Assembly (NCBI RefSeq): GCF_017654505.1
Contig: NC_054549.1
Span: 25,814,147 to 25,878,146 of the forward strand
Origin: Polyodon spathula
Lineage: Eukaryota; Chordata; Actinopteri; Acipenseriformes; Polyodontidae
Reading direction: 5' to 3'
Length of the DNA: 64,000 bases
The position numbers and the translations under genes are program-made. How positions within the stretch are numbered: position 1 is the first letter of the stretch; every line of letters begins with the position of its first letter. The notes under the pieces were generated by a model, which was not told the origin of the DNA, did not search any database, and saw nothing but the letters and a program-made list of their open reading frames with translations. This document shows, in pieces, positions 35,673-46,416 of this stretch.

Positions 35673-37997
35673 TCTACTGTAAACTCTGACAAGGATAGGT
35701 GTTCTTTCTTGTTTCATTCGCCTATTGTCCAGTCCATCTACCCAGTACAGTCTGCAGTGAATATGTTTTTCATAACAACTATGCAAAGTGGCCAAGTGAC
35801 ATTAGATCCCCCCTGCATTTATTAATAACAACACCCTTTGTTATTGTACTATGTTGGCTTTTTTCAGTTAACACATCCATGCTTGATTTCCTGATTAACC
35901 CCAATGTTGTTGAACACTGCACTGTGAATATTTGTTTTTTCATTGTGAATAACCCATTTCAGGAGAATTTCCTCTGCGTGATGCAATCCATTTAAACAAC
36001 ATGTTTTGCTCTGGCCTTCATTGACAGGAACAGTGAGGTAACAAATTAGCCAAGTGACACAGCAGAGTGTGAGCACATACTCTGCTTGCTCACAATAAGG
36101 AAACTGACATCTTGCACTAAAAACATGTTTTCAACTATCACACATCTGGAGCACGATTTACCAAGAAAAAGTCAGTCAACACAATTCAAAGCAGCCGTTT
36201 GTCACTGCCCTTCACTGCCACCACCACATTTTGTTTTTTGACCTTTCTGCACCAAACAATAAAGTTTGGATCAAATTTAGTAACACTGGCAATCGAATGT
36301 TTTGCAACGAGAGGAAGTATCTTGCTGTTTTGCAGAATTTCATTTTCACAGGGTCTATTTAAGACCATGCAAAACAAAGGCACATTTGTTGGTCATTACA
36401 GTTCAAACTTAAATAAAAGCATGGACTAAATAAATGCTGCTAAACTCACCACACCCCAGACCCCAATTCCAACTATTGGTCCTTGTTTACCCTTGGGAAA
36501 GCTCCCCTCGCTGCTTCTATTTCCAACCACGATTGCACCTGCTTAATGGACACACCATTCAAAGGCTTTGGTATTCACTGATGTTCAACCATGCCTCCAC
36601 CCATGTAAGCTTCACATTAAACAAAACTGTGTTAGTTACTCCTGAAAACTGTGGGGTGAACATCTTACTTCAACCCCCCAATTCAATTAAAGGACAGTTG
36701 CATCTTTGGCGCTCATAACATTGTCTGGTTGACAATTCCATTTTTACTTTATTTGTACCGACTCATCTGACAGTAATTCTCTTACATAAAAACTATAAAT
36801 GGCAAGTTAATTTTTGAAGGTTAGTGTTAGGTTAGGTGTAGAAGCTAGGCAAGAGGGTAAGGAGCACATCAGTAATCTCTGACATGTTTTAATAATTTTC
36901 AGGGCAGTTTAAAGATCTTCCTCTTGAATGCCCATGTTGTCAATGTTACTGGCATGTTTTTAAACAATTCACAAATAATGCCTTTTGTAACATTGTGCTG
37001 TCTTCTAAAGGGTGTTTTGAACATGCTACATTGATATCAACCTTAACATCCTAAACTTGGTAATTTAATCATTTAGTTTATACAACAAGCATTGTGATTT
37101 CTTGCATTGAATATAAACTTTTTCTTATTCTGCATTCCTGAGCCAATATTCTTCTTACAGGATCAGATTTTGGAATCAATCTTACATCCATTCAAATCCA
37201 ACGACAGAATGGCCTGCAAATCACACTTTTACACTGTGTTGTGTTATTACTTGTTACATAAACAGAATACTCTAGTAATAACTGTAGTTATCTCATTCAT
37301 GTATAGCTGTAAATAATGAATCTATAACTACAGTACTCGATGAACATCCACAGTGTATCCTCTATGAAGTCCCTTGCTATTTCTAAAAAAACATAACTAG
37401 CATTTGCTATTTGAAACCCGGCAATAGTGATAATAGGTTTGAAGATTTGATACTGAATTTTAGATGAACAATGCCTTTGAATCACTAGATACAAATACAA
37501 AGTAGCATTAGTCACATGTAACATCCATGTTTTTAAGGTACATTCGTACAGTTTGTATAACTGGGATCAAAAGCCATTGCTATAGTCCATGGTAAATGTA
37601 ACCAAATTGGTTGATTTTTCTGTCTGTTAGATGTGAAATTCCATTTCAAGGCAACAGAACCCTAAACTGTGGTCTGGTGTTCCTGTCACATTGTTAGGAT
37701 GGTATATCATTGCATTTCAAAAATATGAAAACATCCCTTTGCTCAAACACATCCTAACTTTAATGCAGTGGCCCCCAATATTTTACCACTAACCTTTGCT
37801 GCTTAGTCATTTTTGCAGCTGTCTATACTTTTTTCTTGAAAGCTCATTTATATTAACAAAAAATAAATAAATAAATAAAAATTCCCTGGAAAGCGTTAAC
37901 ATACCCCCCTGGCAATGGGAGCTAGTATTTACCTGCAGTATGACTGAACCAATGACAAATTGCCATGTGTGTATTATAAATACATGTATTAAAAGCC

Positions 37998-37998
<1 letters not shown>
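35673..37998. other. intergenic, no gene seen
   Basis: Unique-looking AT-rich sequence with no recognised gene or transposon. Confidence 0.35.

Positions 37999-38056
<58 letters not shown>
37999..38056. repeat. (TTA)n microsatellite
   Basis: About 19 perfect TTA units. Confidence 0.97.
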
Positions 38057-38058
<2 letters not shown>

Positions 38059-39668
38059 CAGGTACTGCAGTTATTCTTTGCTGGAGAGAGAGAATCCATA
38101 ATGTGTTCCTTTTTATTACTCAGTTAAGCTGCTTTGATGTGGATGTCTATCTGAAGTTTTGAGTTTACTCATAAAAAAAAGCAGTGGACTAGGCTCATTT
38201 AGTAGAGTTTCTTTGTTAAACAACGATCATATGGTATGTGATTAAAAAAAAAAAAACTAAAAGAAACTAATTGTAGACATTTTCAGACATTTAGATGCTG
38301 CTGCTGTGATACGTTCCCATCCATATGTATTTGATGTAACGATGTATTCAGCAGGTTGCCTGCTTCAGTTTTAACTATACTCAGACTATAATACCACTAT
38401 ATGTACAGAACAAATCATTATATATTTAGTTTTTCTGTCAGTGCAATACAAAGCATTACTGCAACTCACTGTCATAAGGCTGCGTTTCTTAAAATGTAAG
38501 TAAAATCTTTAATAGCTTGCATTTATAAATGATAAATAAATGCACACATTTTAAAATACAAAAATGAATCATGGCTATTGGCCTGATTAATACTAATAGC
38601 TACATGATTGATTACACTTTGCACCAGTGCTTCAGTGAAAACTGTGGCTGTCAGATTTCTTGGCACCACCAACTATATGTACAAAAGTGATTCTCACTGA
38701 GGCATAAATTTTGCTAATCAGGTAAAACACAGACACAGCAGGATTTAAACAAGTCTGTATTAAGATATCTTCCGTTACTGTGGAGTGTAGTGTATATTCG
38801 TATCTACAGTACTTTAAAACCCAGTGATATGTACTAAAATTTGATCCAGGATTGGATTGGGTTTGGTATGGAGCAAGAACTTATTTAAACACGCTCATAC
38901 AGGGACCCGGATATGAATATAGTATAGCACATATTATTTTGTCAGCCAAACAGAGATGAGAAACAAAACAAATGTACTGACAAATGATCATTGCTGTACA
39001 GCAACCTGTCTGTGTGTATGGTGCTATTTAAATTAAACATCTGTAAGAATTATTTAGATTCACAAAGACATTACGTAAAGCCCTATTCCATTCTAGGGGT
39101 AAGACTACTAATTGATAGAGTCAAATAGTTGAGGTCAAAATATGGTGACTAAATAAATGCCCCTTTAAAAAAACGATATATATATATATATAAATTCCAT
39201 ATTTTGAATATTTAAATTCCATATTTTGGTCATGTCTGGTTCTCTATTTGTGAACATACCGTTTTGTAACAGTTTGGTGCTTGTGCACTGTAATTTAAAA
39301 TTGCTTGTTTTTATATTTATTTTTTACCTTCTAACATATAATTTATATGTGAATGAATGCAACCGTGACTGCACTTCATTCATTATGAAACTGCACACTC
39401 CATAATTACTTCCCAATTACGTGACCTGCGATTAGAATGCCAGTTTTTTATTTGACTAGTTGACTGTTGTGTTGCTCAGGCGTTTACCTGGTATTTCCAA
39501 GTGCCTGCAAAATCCCTTTTCTTTAAGCACTGGACCACACAACCTCCTATATATAAATCTTGTGACATGACTTATCAATTCTGCGTCACACTGACATGCC
39601 CATTGACGTGACACAGGACAAGCTTGACTTGACAGTTTGACAGAAATCAGCTCGACTGAATCACACGG
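38057..39668. other. intergenic, no gene seen
   Basis: No gene recognised. A short direct repeat (TTCCATATTTTG twice) occurs around 39195-39230. Confidence 0.35.
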
Positions 39669-40016
39669 TACAGCTATGACCATACATTTTGCATCACCTA
39701 AAGGTTTGAGACATAAATTAAGAAAATTATAATATATTAACATAATTTTTATTTAACATCATGTAATCAAAGAAACTACAAAATGATATTGCTAAAGTCT
39801 ACTGGAAGCCATAATAGCAGTACAGTATTTCGTGTTAGGTTTCAAAATGTCAGTTTTTCAACTTCTTGACAGTTTTTTTGTTAAGTATAAGGAAATTACA
39901 AAGTGGTGTGTAATTTAACATTTTAAAATGACTTTATCCAGCAGGTTTAATTCGACTTTCTGAAGAAAAGTCAATTAATTCTGTAGTGTGATGCTAAATG
40001 TTTGGCCACAGCTGTA
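39669..40016. mobile_element. Tc1/mariner-like MITE (family M2, copy 1)
   Basis: Left end TACAGCTATGACCATACATT. The right end, reverse complemented, is TACAGCTGTGGCCAAACATT. The ends start and stop at TA. The interior (AAAGAAACTACAAAATGATA, AAAGTCTACTGGAAGCCATA) is the reverse complement of the interior at 51888-52203, so both are copies of one non-autonomous family in opposite orientation. Confidence 0.85.
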
Positions 40017-41025
40017 GATGAACACATTTAAAATTCTTCAGGAATCCTTTTAATCAAAACTTATTCATCCAAATTGTTGTTTCTTGCAAAACAAATTCAG
40101 TTTTGCGCTAAAGTGAATTCACACTACAAAGAGAAGGCAATATGAATGGAAATACTAGTTTATTTTAGTTTTTTTCTTAAACTGGTACAATGCATTATGG
40201 TAGTTTCCAGAAGGATACTGAGTTAGTAAAATATATAATATGTTTAGTCTAACAGAAGAAGAAGGATGAGGGGAGATAATATTTTAACAGCAGCACAGAG
40301 ACCAGGACGGGTGGCCCTGTTGGAAAGTCTATGTTTTTACAAAAAAAAAGCATAAAAAGTGTTTTTATTTTATTTTATTACCAAAAAGGTGGTGACAAAC
40401 CTATGTTTAGCCTTTATTGTATAGTCATAGTTGTATTATTTGTAACTTTGTAAATGCTTATTTGTGTCTAATATGGCACCCCAAGGAGTTAACTGTGCCA
40501 GCTTTATCCATCTGTTGCTAAGGAAATGGTGCCTGTAGTTCAGGAAACAGGGAGAGAAGTTTCCTGTTATGAAGAAATGTTTTAAAGGACTGTTTTCCTC
40601 CAATCAGACAACATATGTATGGGCAGGAAACCGGGCCTGGTAAAGCCTATCCCAGGGCCATTGGTATTTTTATGTTATGTTTTGTTAGCAAAGATGCAAA
40701 AATCATATCTATAATAATTGGGATTCTGGGGCCTCCCAGGATTATAAAATGACTTATCTAAGTCAATGGATTCTTTCCTGGTAAAACCATACAATAAAGT
40801 AAATATAGTGTAGATGTGTTAGGATACAAGACAACTCCTAACCTATCTACCGGATAGTATATCTATACAACTACAATATATATTGTCTAGGTCCCTCAGG
40901 GAAAACAAATTCAAGTGTACAGACTGTATAAAGAGGCTCCTGAAAAAGACTCCAGCAATAAACAAAATTATCCTAGGGAAAGGGATGTCTATGGTCTGAA
41001 TTAAACAAAAGATTTGGGATATATA

Positions 41026-41083
<58 letters not shown>

Positions 41084-41869
41084 TAAAAATGTGTCTCAAA
41101 ATTATTTACTTATTTGAAACATTTACAATAAAAGCTTATATATTTGAAAAAACTAGGTGTTTTTTGTCTTTTCATCACCATTGTGTATTAAAAAAAACAA
41201 ACAAACAAACAAAAACCATGCGTAATTCCACCCTTTACCGTAAACTGTTGAAAAGCGTTTAGTTTAGGTTTTTTTTTTAAAGGTTGGAAAACAAACAAGT
41301 AGTTCCTGTGGAAGTATTGAGTTAGATACATACAGCCCACCCCCTAGCGTTTATTATTGTGGTCAAAGACTACTAAAGAGCTATGAATAATACAATGAGA
41401 AATTTACATGTCTCCATATGTAACACAATATTACAATTACGGTACTAGAGTGAGCACCAACATATTACACACATATAAGAGAATACATGAGTACTCTAAA
41501 GAGGATATGTCTGTAAATTCGTGTTTTACATGGTGTGCCTGCAACATATTCTGTATGTATGCGTTACGCGTCTATATTTAATTTCAGTTACCACGTTAAA
41601 GTATAACACTCTTTGGTTTTTATAACAGATCACAGCAATGCATGTTGCAGCTCATGTTAAAAAAATCATTAAAATGGTTACCTCCAGTTGTGTTAAAGAA
41701 CAGGATTGCTAACATTTGAAAGTTATGCTATCATCCCCTTCACCCAAATCAACAACATGAAAATGGACACATCGTTGGACACTATTGGATACGACTGTAA
41801 GCAGCTCTTTCTCTTGTCTTCTAGTATGATGTAAGTGCTGTATTTATATTCAACTATTTATCTCACGTC
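40017..41869. other. sequence upstream of FGD5, no gene seen
   Basis: A short LINE-like scrap is possible at 40255-40310 (AAGAAGGATGAGGGGAGATA, then AGACCAGGACGGG). An (AAT)n array lies at 41026-41082. No exon was recognised. Confidence 0.35.
41026..41082. repeat. (AAT)n microsatellite
   Basis: About 19 AAT units. Confidence 0.97.
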
Positions 41870-42335
41870 TGTGTATCCCGACCTCTCTTCAAGCGCAGAC
41901 CGTCTCCGCGGTATGCAACCACCCCGCGCGCTGTAATCTGAGAAAGTAATCGTGAGATTCTGTTTCTTTAAATCCTGGGATTGGTTTTGCTTGAAACTGA
42001 GATTTTCACTGCACAATCCCTGATTGAGCAAAAGGGCTTCCTCTGCAGGAAAGGAGGGGAATGCGCGCTTCATCCAGCTAAACCTCAGAACACATTAAGC
42101 AGCCTCTTGGCAAAAGGGGACGCGAACTGAATAACGTTTACGAAACAATTTTGAAAGAAGAAAAACATAATAAAAGAACCTGGAAAGATGACCGATACGT
42201 AGCTGTTGTGTCTTTCCTTGTTGCTGGGGATTTCTAGTAATGTGTTTTAATGTATATCTAGTGTGTAGCATCACTTTTAAAGGACTGTGATGATCTGAAC
42301 ACATTCTCCCTGACTATTTGGGTGCGTTTCCCAAA
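41870..42335 (+). promoter_or_regulatory. FGD5: probable FGD5 promoter and 5' UTR
   Basis: The 465 bases before the first coding exon include a CpG-containing, GC-richer patch at 41878-41935 (ACCGTCTCCGCGG, CCCCGCGCGC), in contrast with the AT-rich surroundings. A GGAA core of the ETS type occurs at about 42047-42055 (CAGGAAAGGAGGGG). A weak TATA-like ATAATAAAAG lies at about 42167-42176. The transcription start cannot be placed from sequence alone. ETS control would fit the endothelial expression known for mammalian FGD5, but that link is inference. Confidence 0.4.
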
Positions 42336-42351
42336 ATGAATACAGCAGCAG
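42336..42351 (+). CDS. FGD5: FGD5 coding exon 1 (five codons plus one base)
   Basis: ATG at 42336 has A at -3 and an in-frame TGA upstream at 42291-42293 with no other ATG between, which supports this start. The exon encodes Met-Asn-Thr-Ala-Ala and one base of the next codon, then a donor GTAGGC at 42352. Joined by phase to the acceptor at 46417, it gives MNTAADDKKPPLAPKPK, which closely resembles the N-terminus of the paralogue FGD6 (MTSAAEIKKPPVAPKPK, from memory). That similarity is the main reason for accepting so short an exon. An upstream untranslated exon cannot be excluded. Confidence 0.7.
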
Positions 42352-43267
42352 GTAGGCTACGTGTCTGTTTTGTAATATGTTCTTATATTATTGTATTAAT
42401 TTTGACACTGAAGTGGTAAAAGATATGCATTTATCAGTTTTATTTACATTAATTGTCTAAATTAAGACATCCGTAAATGCACCTGCGTTTGAACTGTGTA
42501 TTAGTATTTGTTGTTTACTTAAAGATATCTTAAAAAATTAAACAGGTAAATGTTTGTTTTACTACACAAAGTTGGACTACTTCGTATCGTAAAGTTTAAC
42601 TTTTAAAGCATGCTGTTTAGGTTTTGAAAGACCTGTAATATAATGTCAATTTCGTACAGTAATGGATGTCATTTAAAATCCAAATCAGACAGTAAATCAT
42701 GTATGATTCGTAATCTCAGTTTATATTTCATTAAATGAAGAAAAGCTACATGATTAAGTTGATTTCTGAAGATTTTTATCCTAACAATAAATACTTTGCA
42801 AAAAGTTGAAAAACTAGAATACTAGAGAATAACGCAGCGGTGCAGCGACTGGTCGTCGTTTTCTACTTAAAAAATGTCGCACTCTGTTCTGTGGTGACAA
42901 GTGCCAGTCCGGAGCTAGTACAGTGTGCAATGACCTGCAGGGTACAAAATCGATAAATCTCCCGGGAGGTAGCTGTACCACAATTGCAATGCTGCGAAAC
43001 GTCGAGACTCAACGCTCAATAAAGCTATACTGGAATTGCCATACTGCTTTAGTGGAGGTGAGGCTATACTGTATTACAGGATTATTATAATTGAAGTTTT
43101 ACAGTTAGGTTTGTCATTTCTGAAATCGCATGCATTCTGAAACATAATAGTATTTTCGGTTTAGGAAAATACACCGTTTATGTTTATTCTCAGATTAAGC
43201 CGAACACAATGTAGCTTTATTAGGCTACATTTTAAAACAAACTATTGCCGACATTGCTTTTTCCCCC

Positions 43268-43306
<39 letters not shown>

Positions 43307-46300
43307 TATTATTATCCGTAATGAAACTGATTTTTTGAGTGTTCTATTTTGAGGATCCTCAAAAAAAAAATTTAGTTTGTTTGTTTTGTTTTGTTTTTAT
43401 GTTTTATTTTTTAATATTTTTATTGTCTTCATCCATACAAATGTCATAGGAACGGTATGTAATCACACTAAACATATCGGATAAATGAATACATGCATGT
43501 GTCGATTCTGATGCACACTCTATACTTAGTGTGTTTAGTTAATTAAGTGTAAAAAAAGAAAAACAAGTTAGCTTGTAAATATCGCAGCAGAAATGCGATT
43601 TTACATTTGACAACTAGTGCATCCATACAAGGCTGTACAATATATACAATAATGAATGTACAATTGTTTAAGTCGTGTATTTTGTGTTTACTGGTAACAG
43701 TTGATATATGGGTGTATTGTTAATGCAAGGCTGAAGTCGGTACCTGACTTCACTGTGGGAAAATGGTCTCTTAGTGTGAAACAGGAAACTCTCATAAGAA
43801 CTCAGTACCGTAGTCTCACTTATACACCAAAAGTGAATATAAATCTTGACAGGATTTAAAAAAATAAATAAATAAATAAAACCTAATCATTTTACACTGA
43901 GCTATTTTTAAAACTTAGCTAGCACAATTAACCATCAATATAATGCACTTAAAATTGTCTGACCATTCTTTAAATAATGTTTTCTGTCAGAAGGGTATGC
44001 AGTATATAATATAGTGTACATCTACCAGTGTTTAAACCTATACTTGCAAGTTTATTATGCCAAGTAACCCACAGAAGGTCAGAAGGTTATAAATCTGCAA
44101 AGGCTATTAGTCTGAGCAACACACTGTTATAGTTGTGAATAATAATACAATTAAGTTATCACAATGTACAGTTAGTCTACTGCACTGTACTATAATCAAG
44201 GACCTTTATTTTTGGTTTTTATTTTATATAACATTTCCTGGGATTTTATCAGTGTTTGTTTAAAAACAAAAATTATTTTCAAGCATTTCTGGTTAAATAT
44301 GGGGGTAATACTCAGGGGCGTTGTTAAAGCAGCTCTCCTGCTTCTGTTGATTGTGAATGCAAACCGTGTAAAGCTTCTGAAGTTAACCTGTATCACTATT
44401 TCAGTTCTAGTATGTTAAACAGCCTGTACAGAGCTGTATATACTGAATATACAGTGATGTATTTTCTTGATGTAAATCAGAATTTCCACATGTTGAGTGG
44501 GTGAAACTTCAGCTTACAATCAGAAAATACAGGTCTGTATCTTTTGTAAAATCCATAAATGTTTTGGTAAAAATCGTTATAACTACTGCTGGCCTCTACT
44601 AGAAAACGATAGAGTGCAGGCAGCCAATCACATTCCAGCTCGCATTCTATTAGACGGTAAATAACTGATGTAACATCAGCAAATCAGCTGTGATTGTAAT
44701 ATTTCATTTTCACTTCAAGCTTTGTCAGCCTATCAGCGTCCACTGTCAATTTGGTTTCTTTCCTGTAGGGAACATCAGCATATGGTTAGCACCTGGTTTG
44801 TTGTTAGTGGTCCCAAAACTGAACCTTTGTAGACTCAGAATGAACTCTGCAACACAACATTTTATGTTTCAATAAGAACAGCAATCAAGCTGAGCCCAGA
44901 CAAATCAAAAAGCAACTTAAAAGGCAATTAAACATTTTTGAAGCAAACACATTTTAATTTTTTTTTTTTTTTTTTATTAAACTGTCAGGACTATTTACAT
45001 TTCCCGCAGACGGGTACCCGACAAATGATCAATCCAGGTGTTCAATGTTGTCTTTAAAAGGAAAAGAACAATTATATCTTGATAGTCATAGTTTCACTAT
45101 TGCCCTTGTCTAAAGTACTATTTATAGAACTAATAGTACCAGCTCCAATACTTTTAGTGATAGAATACTGCACAAATACTAAAGTATCAGATTCTAAAGT
45201 AAACCTATTGGCTGCTACAACCTTCTGTATGCTGTAAAGCAATACTGCATATAGAGTATACCTTGGGATGAAATGCCGACACTATTACCATGCAATTGGA
45301 CCCTGATTTGGGGAGTGTCCCAAGCATTACCCCAGCATGTATCTATGCTGACAAAACACTGTGCAAATTGTTTTGCTTCACACCTTTCCTGTGTCCCGAT
45401 AATAAAACAAGAAGGTAATGTCAAGTCAGGACAGAGGTTTCTGTAAACCCTGACCTTACTGCTCAAAGCAGCGCACTTCAAACAATTTCAAAACTGTCGC
45501 TAAGTAGGCTTGTTCTCCAAAATTCTCATTTTTCTAAATTTGCGTATCATTTGTGTGGTAAACAATTTAACCAAATTTGAGACCTAAATACTCAATAAGT
45601 AAACTTTTTTTCCCAGTCAAACCTATTTAATATATTATATATGTTTAGTATTTTTACAGTATTTTCTACATTAAAAACAGTATTGTAAAAAACAGTTTTA
45701 AGCAATTACTTTTTCAGGACTGGTGCCTCTCCCCAGTTACTAGGAATTAACACCATAATGTTTTATCTCAGCACTTTACACAAATGCTCTGAAATGTATT
45801 CAGTAAAATGTTATGTGTTGTTTTACTTTTCCTCACTAAACACTGCCAGTGTTCAGATATGGTGCACTCAAATGAAGCTGAGAATATATTTTTAATAATG
45901 AAGTGTTGAAACACAGACAGTTGGTTAATCTCTTCTCTTTCAGTGTGGCACAGGAGTAAGGCACGTGTGAGAGTTTGTTTGTTTTAAACTGTTTATTGGT
46001 ATTGTAAATACAAACAGTGATTATTGATCAGCAAAAAGGCATTTCATTAAAATCATCAAAAAACTTTTGGAAAAACTTTAATCCAAGTAACCTTACAGAA
46101 ATAAAATGTAAGATAACTAATAGTGTTCCAGCTTGTTTCACTGACATGGATTAGCATTAATATTAGACCTCTTTACCTAGGGCAACATTAGCTGGTCCAA
46201 AATTACTGGAACCAGCCATCACCGTGTTATAATAAAACATGTGTACACAATGTAGTTTACTGCTTCCTTTTACAGCAATCATGTTCTGCAGTTTTCAGCA

Positions 46301-46416
46301 ACGTTATCTTCCCCAGACCTGTATACATTTTCTATATACAAGATATGACTTTATTTGTCATACTGTTTTTTTTTTAATAATACTCTGGATCTGATTATTT
46401 TCTACTCCTTTTCCAG
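42352..46416 (+). other. FGD5: FGD5 intron 1
   Basis: A 4.07 kb intron from GTAGGC to TTTTCCAG. It contains an (ATT)n array at 43270-43315, a CpG-containing patch at 42830-43025, and otherwise AT-rich sequence without a recognised transposon. Confidence 0.65.
43270..43315. repeat. (ATT)n microsatellite
   Basis: About 15 ATT units with one interruption near 43306. Confidence 0.95.
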
